DNA from: Silvanigrellales bacterium
Lineage (GTDB): Bacteria; Bdellovibrionota_B; Oligoflexia; Silvanigrellales; Silvanigrellaceae
DNA length: 43,001 nucleotides
Direction: 5' to 3'
NCBI GenBank assembly: GCA_020247005.1
Contig: JADCJN010000015.1
Location: forward strand, 1-43,001
Below, piece after piece: positions 16,376-23,957 of this stretch. The position numbers and the translations under genes were made by a program. Numbering within the stretch: position 1 is the first letter of the stretch; each line of letters begins with the position of its first letter. The notes beneath the pieces are model-generated. The model searched no databases. It was not told where the DNA came from and saw only the letters and a list, made by a program, of their open reading frames with translations.

Positions 16376-18489
16376 ATCCTCGAAACGCGCAAAATAAATT
16401 GAAGCGTCTGCTGGCGACCTTTCTTGCTCCACTCGTGCTCATCGGAGGAGTCGTCGCTGCTCTGGGATCGGTGACGTCGTGCGGAACCGCCACGCCCGGC
16501 CGGATTTCGGGAAAGGCCGCGCTGGAGGCCGACCAAACCCAGCTTGCGACAGAAAGCAATGTGCAGGCCTGGGCTCCCACCTGGGTGAAAGGGGAGTGGA
16601 TCCTCACCATTGGAGATGACCCCTTTCGTGCGCCCAACGAAACAACATGGCGCAATGCCCTTGCGCAATCGCTTGTGGAAGCTGCGGGGCTCCAAACGTC
16701 GGCCACAGGGTTCGCAAGCGCAGTGGCTCAACTGGGAACCCGCCTGACAGTCACTTCGCATCGACTGGGGTTCGAGACTTTTCCAAAACTTTTGGAAGGC
16801 AATGGCGAACCGCCGCTTGGCTTTTTGCATGTCCGGTTGGAAGGCGGCGACTCCTTTCTGCGCGCCATCGACTCGCCTCTTTCGTTTCCTTTGGAATTGA
16901 GGCGAGTCGATGCGCTCGAACGCCTCGCTCTTTGGCAGGCTCAAGCTCTGTCGTCGGTTCCTGGTGTGGTGTGGGCGGAACCGAATTTGATGAGTGAGCT
17001 TTTCGACACGCGCACGCCCGCGTCTCCCCGTCTCGCGGCGACACCTTCGGCGACGCCAGACCCCAGTGCCTTTGCGTTGCCGCCCGAATTCCGCATCACA
17101 TCCATTATGGTGAATGTGCTCAAGCGCGTAAAGGCAGACGTCGCTTGGGAAGAAGCGTTCAAGCTTGTGCAGGGCCGCAATTCCACCCTCGCGCAGGTCA
17201 ACGTTGCGGTTCTCGACACCGGGGTCGACTACTTCCACCCGGAGTTGAAAGACTCCATGTTCGCGAACCCACGTGAAATTCCGGGCAACGGCATCGATGA
17301 CGATGGCAATAAGCACATTGACGACATTCATGGCATCAATGCCACCGTTGACAACAGCGCCGATGACACCATTGAGCCGCGTCCTGGTGCCGCGGATGTG
17401 CGCGGGCCCGGGCAAGCGTGTCCCACGGCCATCGGCAATTCCGAAGACAGCCTGACTTCAAACTGTGGTCATGGAACACACGTGGCTGGCATTATTGCGG
17501 CGAAGCATGGAGGAAATCTCACGACCTTGGGAATTTGTCCTTCCTGCAAAATCATTTCCATCCGCGTTTCAGAGAGATGCCTTCAACCTGAAACGGAAAA
17601 GAGCGGCGAGTGCAAGAAACCCAAGACCGCCTACGATGAAAATACAAACTGGGAAGTTGATGGCGGAATCGCAGACATTTCGCAGATCCGCGGCCTCAAC
17701 TATCTTTTGCAGCTTCGCCAGGAAAAGAATGACGAGATTCTTGCCACAAATGTGGTGAACATGAGTCTCGGGAAATATTTTCGCAGCCGAGCCATGGCTT
17801 ATATCATTCGGAAACTCGATTCGCTCAACATCGTCGTTGTTGCCGCAGCGGGAAACGACAACACGGACACTCCGAGTTTTCCAGCTGCTTACGCTTCCGT
17901 GGTTTCCGTGTGTGCAACGGGCACTGACGCTCACCGTGGAGAGTACGGCAAAGCTATTTTTAGCAACTATGGCGATTGGGTGGACATCTGCGCGCCTGGT
18001 GTGGACATTTACTCCCCGGTTCCAGGCACTGACAGCGACGGAAATGGCCGCTTCAAAGACAAGTCGGGCACAAGTCAGGCGACACCCTTCGTGGCGGGCG
18101 CGGTTGGTCACCTTCTGGCGACTTACCGCAACACAGTTTCACCCAGTGGTCTCACTCGGCGATTGAAGTCGGCGGCCAACTACCGCGCTCTTTATTCGGC
18201 CGACTACAACACCCTGTATCGCGCTTGTTACTCAGGAACAGAAACCTGCGATCACCTGCTGGGCTCTGGCATCATGGACTTGGGTGCTGCCGTAAAAGGA
18301 GAGCAAGGTTCGCCAGTGGACGAAAGCAATGGACGGCAGGTGGCTTCAGGTTGCGTCGTCAGCAGCATCGGCGCTGCAGGACCTTTTATGGGCCCTCACG
18401 CAGCGTCGAGTTTGCCCTTTACGCTCTTGTTTGGGTGGCTGTTCTGGAAAGCGGCACAGCTGTTTTCACGCCTGCTCGCTCGCCCGTAA
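16372..18489 (+). CDS. Subtilisin-like (S8) protease, lipoprotein with C-terminal membrane tail
   Basis: The 705-residue protein has an N-terminal lipoprotein signal (lipobox VTSC, Cys37) and an inhibitor/propeptide-like region to about 250. The subtilase domain follows: catalytic Asp282 (VAVLDTGVDYFHPEL), His367 (CGHGTHVAGI), oxyanion Asn495 (AAAGND) and Ser568 (SGTSQATPFVAG). The segment after Asp282, rich in NGIDDDGN, looks calcium-binding. The last 45 residues contain Cys661 (ASGCVV), a hydrophobic stretch (LPFTLLFGWLFW) and the basic end SRLLARP. This arrangement recalls C-terminal sorting signals such as GlyGly-CTERM and MYXO-CTERM. ATG overlaps the rhomboid stop by four bases. A lipidated protein with a C-terminal membrane helix would be held in the inner membrane unless cut, fitting the neighbouring rhomboid. 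Proteolysis is expected outside the cytoplasm. Confidence 0.93.
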   Translation: MNPRNAQNKLKRLLATFLAPLVLIGGVVAALGSVTSCGTATPGRISGKAALEADQTQLATESNVQAWAPTWVKGEWILTIGDDPFRAPNETTWRNALAQSLVEAAGLQTSATGFASAVAQLGTRLTVTSHRLGFETFPKLLEGNGEPPLGFLHVRLEGGDSFLRAIDSPLSFPLELRRVDALERLALWQAQALSSVPGVVWAEPNLMSELFDTRTPASPRLAATPSATPDPSAFALPPEFRITSIMVNVLKRVKADVAWEEAFKLVQGRNSTLAQVNVAVLDTGVDYFHPELKDSMFANPREIPGNGIDDDGNKHIDDIHGINATVDNSADDTIEPRPGAADVRGPGQACPTAIGNSEDSLTSNCGHGTHVAGIIAAKHGGNLTTLGICPSCKIISIRVSERCLQPETEKSGECKKPKTAYDENTNWEVDGGIADISQIRGLNYLLQLRQEKNDEILATNVVNMSLGKYFRSRAMAYIIRKLDSLNIVVVAAAGNDNTDTPSFPAAYASVVSVCATGTDAHRGEYGKAIFSNYGDWVDICAPGVDIYSPVPGTDSDGNGRFKDKSGTSQATPFVAGAVGHLLATYRNTVSPSGLTRRLKSAANYRALYSADYNTLYRACYSGTETCDHLLGSGIMDLGAAVKGEQGSPVDESNGRQVASGCVVSSIGAAGPFMGPHAASSLPFTLLFGWLFWKAAQLFSRLLARP

Positions 18490-18499
18490 AAGAGTGGAA

Positions 18500-18979
18500 T
18501 CACTCAGCGCGCGTGCCGGTTTCGGCACTCGCCAGGAAGCCTGCGGATTTCGCGTCGTCCTCACTTGAAAAGCACGAGAACATCCCTGGCCGCATGTTCG
18601 CCATGGGAACGTTCGAAGACGTCGTCGTGTAGTACTTCTTGGAGCCGTTCACGCCCATCACCGGACACTTCTCAATGGCGTCGGCAAGGGCTTCGGCCGC
18701 ATTTCGCGTTGATTCGGCGCTTGTCGCGGCTTGGGCTTCAATGGTGTCAGCGCGTGTTTCCGCGGCCTCGCGAACGGCTTCCGCTTGTTTGTCGGCATTT
18801 TTCTCAGTTGCATCGGCCTGCTTTTCAGCATTTTCACGCAGGGCCTTTGCCTGATCGTCAGCCGTGTTGGCTGCCGTGTTGTCGCGCTTTATACAAGCAC
18901 TCGAGGTTGCCGCCACAAGAGCGAGCGCGAGGGTTGCCATCGCTGCAGAAGCGAAAGACGAAAATTTTGCGGACGTCAT
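18500..18979 (-). CDS. Alanine-rich coiled-coil lipoprotein
   Basis: The 159-residue product has a signal peptide ending TSSAC (Cys29, an acceptable though not ideal lipobox). Residues 35-105 form an Ala/Glu/Lys-rich coiled coil with near-regular repeats (RENAEKQADATEKNADKQAEA), similar in style to Lpp-type lipoproteins. The final 50 residues are different: CPVMGVNGSKKYY, then PGMFSCFSSEDDAKSAGFLAS. Its C...C...F.S..DA..AGF pattern resembles small Ada/YHS-like metal-binding modules; that is only a resemblance. AAGGAG lies eight bases before ATG 18979. It ends ten bases from the convergent subtilase. A terminator at 19112-19134 separates it from hpf, so it has its own promoter in 18980-19111. 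Confidence 0.75.
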   Translation of the reverse strand: MTSAKFSSFASAAMATLALALVAATSSACIKRDNTAANTADDQAKALRENAEKQADATEKNADKQAEAVREAAETRADTIEAQAATSAESTRNAAEALADAIEKCPVMGVNGSKKYYTTTSSNVPMANMRPGMFSCFSSEDDAKSAGFLASAETGTRAE

Positions 18980-19111
18980 TTTGCGATCTCCTTATCTTCG
19001 TTGTCAGACGAGGCGGGAGATGCAGGATCAGTGCCAGCGCGAAACGAGGGAGGCAGAGAGGCGAGTCGTCCTTTGAATGTCTCTTTTCAACCTGCTCCGC
19101 GCAGAAAACAG

Positions 19112-19134
19112 AAAAAACGCCCTCAAAGAGAGCG
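19112..19134 (-). terminator. Rho-independent terminator downstream of hpf
   Basis: On the minus strand CGCTCTC pairs with GAGGGCG (one G-U pair) around a TTT loop, followed by six T residues (the A run at 19112-19117 on the plus strand). It lies about 53 bases past the hpf stop and ends the signalling-gene transcript before the coiled-coil lipoprotein gene. Confidence 0.7.
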
Positions 19135-19142
19135 CGGCATTC

Positions 19143-19177
19143 CAGACATGTCTGAGGAACCAAACGTTTGGTTCCTC
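19143..19177. repeat. Two adjoining perfect palindromes in the hpf 3' region
   Basis: A 24-base perfect palindrome at 19154-19177 (half-site GAGGAACCAAAC) abuts a 12-base palindrome, CAGACATGTCTG, at 19143-19154. In hpf mRNA they would fold as two hairpins just after the stop codon and before the terminator. They could protect the 3' end or be a protein-binding site in DNA. Confidence 0.7.
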
Positions 19178-19186
19178 GTTTTCAAT

Positions 19187-19546
19187 TTAATCTTCGTCGT
19201 CCAGAGCCTGGCCTGTGCTGGTTTCCGCAGGCAAAGGGGGCGCGGAGGCGGAACGGTGGTGATCGTATCTCTTCCCATGTGCTTTCTTGATTTGTTCCAC
19301 CACCTTTTTGCTGGCGTGGTGGATGCTTTGGTACATGTCAGGACCCTTGACGGTGACGTCTCCATGGAAACTGCCGTCAGTCCAGTTCACGTGCGAAACG
19401 TGTTCTCCGGCGTCTAACGAGAGTGTCCAGCGTGCCGTGAAGTTGTGCAGCGCAAGAGGTTGTAGTTTTTCTCGGGTTTCCGAAAGGCAGCTTTCGCGAA
19501 TGGCTTCGGTGAGATTGAATCCATGAGCGGCGACTTGAATGGGCAT
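19187..19546 (-). CDS. hpf: Ribosome hibernation-promoting factor (HPF/RaiA, short form)
   Basis: This protein binds the decoding centre of the 30S subunit in starved cells and inactivates ribosomes. The 119 residues match the short HPF/YfiA fold: VAAHGFNLTEAIRESCLSETREKLQPL at the start, beta strands in the middle (ARWTLSLDAGEHVSHVNW, GDVTVKGPDMYQSI), and the typical helix IHHASKKVVEQIKKAHGKRYDHH. An acidic, disordered tail of 25 residues follows. It lacks the C-terminal dimerisation domain of long HPF. A perfect AGGAGG stands about ten bases before ATG 19546. It lies 18 bases after the DUF4388 gene, so it is probably the last gene of a stress-signalling operon. Confidence 0.9.
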   Translation of the reverse strand: MPIQVAAHGFNLTEAIRESCLSETREKLQPLALHNFTARWTLSLDAGEHVSHVNWTDGSFHGDVTVKGPDMYQSIHHASKKVVEQIKKAHGKRYDHHRSASAPPLPAETSTGQALDDED

Positions 19547-19564
19547 AGGACAGGGTCCTCCTGT

Positions 19565-20686
19565 TCAGCTTCCCTTGCCGCCGCGCATGTCTTCCATGAG
19601 CACACGGACCCGGGTAAATTCCTGAGACGAAAACTTACGGTTGAACAATTCGAAAAGAATGTAAGCGAGGCCGTGATACAAGGCAGTCCGAACGCATTCC
19701 ACGAATGTGGTAGGCCAGGATTTTTCAAATCGGGACAGAGCCGTTTTTCGAACCGTGCTGCGCAGCACCAACGACCGCAGGATGTTCGAATGAACGAAGC
19801 CGACGGGAGTGAGATAGTGTCCGTTCCCAAGCTCGCGCGAGAGCACCCCGCCCGCTCCGAAGACGATGTTCTCCCACTCCTCAATTTCTTCCATCTTTGC
19901 GGCATTGGCAAGTTCTGCGAGGAGGAAGTTGGCTTCTTCCACGACTTGCGCAAGACCTGAGGCACTCTCGCTGCTGAGGTAACTTCTTGCGAATCCCCAG
20001 GAGTCTTCCAACACTCCCCTGAGGTAGAGCTCAAAGAGTGCTCGTACGGTGTAGGGGGCAGAGAGACGAGAGGTTTTGTCGACGATGGCAGAAAAGTCGG
20101 GAGTTTCCCTCACAAGCTGCACGACGTCGCGGTGGAAGTCGTTGTTGACGAGGTGCAGAGCATCCTCGTTCACTGTCAGCAAAGGTGCTAAACGCACTGC
20201 GCGTTCGAATGCCTGTACGAATCGAAATTCAGAAAGAGATTCGTCGAGTAAATCACCCAGTGTTTCGTTAATGGGAAGTTCAAGCTTCGGCACAGAATCG
20301 TTCGGCCGAAATTCGACGTCGAGCGTGTCGTAGAAAAGAAGGCTTGCAAGCACGGCGCGGGTCTGGCTTGCAAGCGCATCGTAGAGATCGAGGGGCGTGA
20401 AGATGCCACTTTTTATGAGAAGGTCGCCGAAGCGCAAGGCTTTAGTCACCTTGCCAGCGGCATCGATGAAAGTGTCGAGCGTCAGTTTGCCTTCCCGGTA
20501 AATGACTTCGCCAAGACGATCGTCAATGAGCTGAGAACTCGCCGAAGTCACTCGCCCGCGCCAAATATTGATGGTTTTTGTGACGCCGCCTTCGGCTCGA
20601 AACAGGAGTTGTCCTGAGACGCTTGCGGCAAGGTATTCGTTCAACACGGACGGAAGTGCGTATCCCGGCGTCTTCCCCTGAAACAT
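19565..20686 (-). CDS. DUF4388 (PATAN) domain protein
   Basis: The N-terminal 120 residues of this 373-residue cytoplasmic protein match DUF4388, the PATAN domain first described in cyanobacterial PatA. It opens with PSVLNEYLAASVSGQLLFRAEGGVTKTINIWRGRVTSASSQLIDDRLGEVIYREG, a fold in which one-line sensors report on signalling state. LGDLLI and a DALASQTRAVLASLLFYDTLDVEF-type segment extend it. The remaining 250 residues are helical and not recognised. In deltaproteobacteria DUF4388 proteins often sit with receiver, TPR or GTPase proteins of polarity and motility systems. Here it begins three bases after the receiver-TPR gene, with AGGAGG inside that gene's last codons, so the two are translationally coupled. 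Confidence 0.8.
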   Translation of the reverse strand: MFQGKTPGYALPSVLNEYLAASVSGQLLFRAEGGVTKTINIWRGRVTSASSQLIDDRLGEVIYREGKLTLDTFIDAAGKVTKALRFGDLLIKSGIFTPLDLYDALASQTRAVLASLLFYDTLDVEFRPNDSVPKLELPINETLGDLLDESLSEFRFVQAFERAVRLAPLLTVNEDALHLVNNDFHRDVVQLVRETPDFSAIVDKTSRLSAPYTVRALFELYLRGVLEDSWGFARSYLSSESASGLAQVVEEANFLLAELANAAKMEEIEEWENIVFGAGGVLSRELGNGHYLTPVGFVHSNILRSLVLRSTVRKTALSRFEKSWPTTFVECVRTALYHGLAYILFELFNRKFSSQEFTRVRVLMEDMRGGKGS

Positions 20687-20689
20687 GTG

Positions 20690-22567
20690 TCAGCCCTCCT
20701 GGAGCTCTTTTTCGAACATGATGAATTTCAATCGGGCTTCTCGCCGCTGTTGACGGCGGGCGGCCTCGTCGAGGACGGGTGGGGGCACCTGCGTCTGGCT
20801 GGACTTCTTCCCGGGCGTTGCCGTTTTTGTTTCCAGTGTCGTGCTCATGGGGGGGGCGGATGACACTAGAGGAGGAGTCAAAAGCTGTCCGCGATCGGGA
20901 GGAGGTTCCGCAGGCAGCGCTGTCATGGTTTCGAGGGCCCCGGTTTCTGCCGAAAGTTCAGCTGCGAGTTCGTCTGAAAGAGGTGCTGTGGCGTTCTCTG
21001 CGCTTTCGTCAGGATGTCCCGACTTCAATGGAGAGTCGTCTTCGCCCGTGGAGCTTTGTCTTTCGGGTTCGTCTTCCTTGAAAAGCTCGAGAAGGTCAGG
21101 CGGCACTGAGTCCAGCCGAGCAATGGCGGTGTCGTCGGCAAGCAGGTCGAGCGCCTCTTGCCCCGGAAGGGTTTGTGGGGCGCCGTCTTCCTCTGGAGCC
21201 ATGGGGGGCTCTGGGAGCTCAGACTTCGCTGCGGGTTGTGAACCGTGCAAGAGGGAGGAAAGGTCTGATTTCGGGGCGGCAGGCAGTGCCGCTACGGCGG
21301 AGCCAAGGCTTCGGAGCGCACTGAGAGTTGCCGATTTCGTCTGGGAGGCCAGTGGCTGCAAGACGATGGGGGGCTCGGCCCGAGGCGCTAACGAAGGCGC
21401 TAACGAAGGCGATTCGGTGGAAAAGGAAGTGTCGAGGGCAGGGGTGAGGCTTTTTGGGGGCTTGGCAGGGAGCGTCGCGAGCGAAGGGTCTTGTCGTCGG
21501 TTTGTGTTGGCGAGCGGTGCGCGGACAGTCCAAGCTCTGATTTCTTGCTCAACTTCAGCCAGGCCCTTGTGGGCATCCGTAAATTCTCGAGGAGAGAGGT
21601 TCGTGGCCATCAAAAAGGCGGAACGCGCCTTTTCAAGACTTCCAACGCGTTTGTAGGCCATTCCCATGTTGTGCCAAAGAAGGTAACGGTGATGGTCGGG
21701 AAATCCGACCGTGGATTCCAGCGCGTGAGCGTACAGCCCCAGGGCATCTTCAGCCCCTCCTGTGGAATCCCTGTGAGCGCGCCGCACCCCTTCGTTGTTC
21801 AGGCATTTCACGACCCTTTCGAAGGTGTCGAATCGCAGAGCAAAGGCTTCACCCGCGGCGTCCCTCTCGGTTTGCTCGAGCACGATAAAGGCTTGAGACA
21901 CGTTTCCTTCGGCCACGTAGCAGCGTGCGGCAATATGGCGCAGGGGGGTGTAGCCAGGGTGTGAGTGGAGCGAGGTCATTGCGAGAATCAGGGCCTCGCG
22001 GTGACGTTTGAAGCGCATGTGGAGTTCGCATTGAAGTGTGACGTAAGGCAAAGCCTCGGGGAACCGTCGGAGTCCGCGGCGGAGAACGCCTTCTGCCCGA
22101 AGGAAGTCGCCTCCTTCGAGAAGCTCATAGATGGCTTCAATTTGGGAGTCATCGCGAGGATCGGCACCCGAGTCGAGGACAACTTGTCGAAATCGTTTTT
22201 CGAGCAGGGTATCGGAAAAAGGTCCAGGAATGACGGCATCAAAGCCAAGCGACTGGGCTTGCGACCGTTCGCGGGTGGTCGCAGCGTTGGCTGGCAGGAG
22301 GGCCAGCGTGGCAAGCCACCGGATGCGTTCCTCGGATGCCGACTGAATTTGCTCGAGAACGGCTCGGGCCGGTCCGTTGCCCAACCGGAGATCCACTGCG
22401 ACGAGTTGGGCGTGCTTCATGGAGCGCAGGGCGGGGAGGGCTTCTTCAGAGGTGCCAATGGGGCGGATGTCGGAGGATCCGCAGAAAGTTGCCACCCTAC
22501 GAACTTGATCGAGTGTGGCCAATTCGTTGGAAACGACGAGGACGCCCCCCATCCGGAAGTGCAGCAT
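20690..22567 (-). CDS. Degenerate receiver domain plus TPR protein (paralogue 2)
   Basis: This 625-residue protein has the same plan as the product of 12529-13806. Residues 7-135 are receiver-like: strand 1 VLVVSNELATLDQV has lost one pocket acid, strand 3 LVAVDLRLGNG keeps an Asp at the phosphorylation position, and strand 5 FDAVIPGPFS lacks the conserved Lys. TPR repeats follow (residues 150-350), including LPYVTLQCELHMRFKRHREALILAM and LLWHNMGMAYKRVGSLEKARSAFLMATNL. Residues 360-600 are Pro/Ala/Ser-rich and probably disordered, with a short 12-bp duplication at 21384-21407. A basic helix ends the protein. ATG 22567 has GAGGG upstream. It heads the run with the DUF4388 protein and hpf. Confidence 0.8.
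   Translation of the reverse strand: MLHFRMGGVLVVSNELATLDQVRRVATFCGSSDIRPIGTSEEALPALRSMKHAQLVAVDLRLGNGPARAVLEQIQSASEERIRWLATLALLPANAATTRERSQAQSLGFDAVIPGPFSDTLLEKRFRQVVLDSGADPRDDSQIEAIYELLEGGDFLRAEGVLRRGLRRFPEALPYVTLQCELHMRFKRHREALILAMTSLHSHPGYTPLRHIAARCYVAEGNVSQAFIVLEQTERDAAGEAFALRFDTFERVVKCLNNEGVRRAHRDSTGGAEDALGLYAHALESTVGFPDHHRYLLWHNMGMAYKRVGSLEKARSAFLMATNLSPREFTDAHKGLAEVEQEIRAWTVRAPLANTNRRQDPSLATLPAKPPKSLTPALDTSFSTESPSLAPSLAPRAEPPIVLQPLASQTKSATLSALRSLGSAVAALPAAPKSDLSSLLHGSQPAAKSELPEPPMAPEEDGAPQTLPGQEALDLLADDTAIARLDSVPPDLLELFKEDEPERQSSTGEDDSPLKSGHPDESAENATAPLSDELAAELSAETGALETMTALPAEPPPDRGQLLTPPLVSSAPPMSTTLETKTATPGKKSSQTQVPPPVLDEAARRQQRREARLKFIMFEKELQEG
21384..21407. repeat. 12-bp tandem duplication in the TPR protein linker
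   Basis: Two exact copies of GGCGCTAACGAA lie at 21384-21395 and 21396-21407, encoding SLAP-SLAP in the disordered linker of the receiver-TPR protein. Confidence 0.85.
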
Positions 22568-22599
22568 GGCGCAGCCCTCGAAGCAATGCGTGCAAGCGG

Positions 22600-22623
22600 A
22601 GCAGGAGTTCTCTCCTGCTTTTC
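22600..22623 (+). terminator. Hairpin with short T-run upstream of rpsP
   Basis: AGCAGGAG (22600-22607) pairs with CTCCTGCT (22612-22619) across a TTCT loop and is followed by TTTT on the plus strand. It lies between the divergent receiver-TPR and rpsP genes. No upstream plus-strand gene needs a terminator here. It may instead insulate rpsP or lie in the 5' leader of the minus-strand gene. Confidence 0.45.
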
Positions 22624-22674
22624 GTCTATTGTAGCGAACCTGGACTCAGATTGTGAGGGTTGGACACTCTCGAA

Positions 22675-22703
22675 TTGACAGGAGAAGGTCCATGGCTTAA
22701 TGC
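22675..22703 (+). promoter_or_regulatory. Candidate sigma-70 promoter for rpsP
   Basis: A perfect -35 hexamer TTGACA is at 22675-22680. The best -10 candidates are CTTAAT at 22696-22701 (spacer 15) or TAATGC at 22698-22703 (spacer 17), neither perfect. The start of rpsP is about 83 bases further on, leaving room for a leader. Confidence 0.5.
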
Positions 22704-22785
22704 GGGGTCTGCGTTTCCTCACCGGCAAAGCGCGCCTTGTGCACACCTCAGGTGCAGCCAGCGCCCCACATTTCAGGAGTTCGTC

Positions 22786-23040
22786 ATGGCCCTCAAAATT
22801 CGCCTCCAGCGTCACGGGAACAAGAACCGTCCCTTCTATCATGTTGTTGTTACGGACTCCCGAAATGCCCGTAACGGTCGCTTCATTGAGAAGCTCGGCC
22901 ACTACGATCCCGCTCCCGTGGAGTCGCTCATTGAGCTCCAGGCCGACCGTATGGCTCACTGGTATAAGGTCGGTGCGCGCCCTAGCGACTGCGTCGCCTC
23001 CCTTCTGCGCGCGAAGAAAATCGACATCACCAAGATGTGA
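22786..23040 (+). CDS. rpsP: 30S ribosomal protein S16
   Basis: This 84-residue protein of the small subunit body is needed for assembly of the 5' domain of 16S r[29 protein letters not shown] is the classic S16 N-terminus, followed by [13 protein letters not shown] and [16 protein letters not shown]. The ATG at 22786 follows AGGAG six bases upstream; the longer open frame upstream has no support. In many bacteria rpsP is followed by rimM, trmD and rplS. Here rpsT comes next after 143 bases, so the usual cluster is broken. Confidence 0.97.
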   Translation: MALKIRLQRHGNKNRPFYHVVVTDSRNARNGRFIEKLGHYDPAPVESLIELQADRMAHWYKVGARPSDCVASLLRAKKIDITKM

Positions 23041-23183
23041 ATGAGTTTCGTGACACAACCCACTGCGGCCCGGAGCCCGCCGTGGAAAGGTCTCAGGGGT
23101 CCGGTTTACACCGATGCAGCGCCACTCCCCCGAGGCCTCGAGTTCCGCACATGCGGTGGCACTGCCTTTGAAAGGTTTTCCCT

Positions 23184-23468
23184 ATGGCAACCCACAAGTC
23201 CGCCGAGAAACGCGCCCGCCAAACCATTGTTCGCAATCTGCGCAACCGTCACAACCTGAGCACCATGCGCACGGCCATTAAAAAGGTCCGTGATGCCATC
23301 GAGAAGAAGGACCTCGCGAATCTCAACGCGCTCCTTCGGACCGCTCAGTCGGTGATCGCGAAGACTTGCAAGAAGGGCACGATTCACCACAACACCATGG
23401 CTCGCCGCATTGGCAGGCTCGCCAAGGCTGTGTCGAAGGCCCAGGGCTACGTGTCGAAGTCGGTCTAA
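23184..23468 (+). CDS. rpsT: 30S ribosomal protein S20
   Basis: The 94-residue three-helix protein binds 16S rRNA in the small subunit. The sequence shows the standard S20 pattern: MATHKSAEKRARQTIVRNLRNRH at the N-terminus and a final KKGTIHHNTMARRIGRLAKAVSK. A GAAAGG lies about eight bases before ATG. The 143-base gap after rpsP contains a small hairpin, CCGCA-CA-TGCGG at 23145-23156. S20 represses its own translation in E. coli, but no specific site can be named here. A strong terminator at 23496-23532 ends the transcript. Confidence 0.97.
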   Translation: MATHKSAEKRARQTIVRNLRNRHNLSTMRTAIKKVRDAIEKKDLANLNALLRTAQSVIAKTCKKGTIHHNTMARRIGRLAKAVSKAQGYVSKSV

Positions 23469-23495
23469 TTCGCCGGAAAACGCGAAGGCCGTGAG

Positions 23496-23532
23496 AAAAG
23501 GGAACGCGACCTCTTGGCTGCGTTCCCTTTTT
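23496..23532. terminator. Bidirectional rho-independent terminator (rpsT / HU)
   Basis: A long stem pairs AAAAGGGAACGC (23496-23507) with GCGTTCCCTTTT (23520-23531) across a 12-base loop. It has a T-run on the plus strand and a matching A-run on the left, so it can act for rpsT and for the convergent HU/IHF gene, whose stop is 34 bases away. Confidence 0.9.
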
Positions 23533-23565
23533 CTTGCCTGTTTTCTTGTTTTCGTAGGATGGGAA

Positions 23566-23862
23566 TTAGTCGCGGCTGCCTGCGCCCAAACCGTCCACCC
23601 TCTGCCGAAGTTCCAAGCCCGTCTTCCAGAAAGGCAGCTTTTTCTCGGGCACTTCAATCCGTTCGCCCGTTTTGGGATTGCGGCCATCGTAGGCTTTGTA
23701 CTTGCGCACCGTAAAGGCGCCAAACCCTCGGATTTCCACGCGTCCCTCGGTCGTCACCGATTCGACAATGGTGTTGAAGAACATGTTTACGACGTCTTCG
23801 GCCTGCGCTGTCGTGATGTCGGCCTTCGCGGCCATGAGTTCAATGAGTTCGCTCTTCACCAT
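23566..23862 (-). CDS. HU/IHF family DNA-binding protein
   Basis: The 98-residue protein is a nucleoid-associated dimer that bends DNA. MVKSELIELMAAKADIT and AEDVVNMFFNTIVESV form the helical body. RVEIRGFGAFTVRKYKAYDGRNPKTGERIEVPEKKLPFWKTGLELR is the beta-arm signature of the family; the RNPKTGE arm with the intercalating Pro is intact. VPEKKLPFWKTG-type endings resemble IHF-beta and related deltaproteobacterial proteins more than HU, but the distinction is not safe from sequence alone. GGAG lies about ten bases before ATG 23862. It may be cotranscribed from lepB, 95 bases upstream. Confidence 0.93.
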   Translation of the reverse strand: MVKSELIELMAAKADITTAQAEDVVNMFFNTIVESVTTEGRVEIRGFGAFTVRKYKAYDGRNPKTGERIEVPEKKLPFWKTGLELRQRVDGLGAGSRD

Positions 23863-23957
23863 GGCGATTGGACTCCGCAGAAATTTGAGTTCAGGACAAG
23901 TTTCTTGTCAGTCTTCAAGCTACCGCATTTGGCGCAGCCGTGGGAGGGTGAGAGACG

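Noticed and set aside
16264-17415. 383-codon minus-strand frame opposite the subtilase start
   Set aside because: Antisense shadow; the plus strand shows a lipobox and the catalytic Asp in the same interval.
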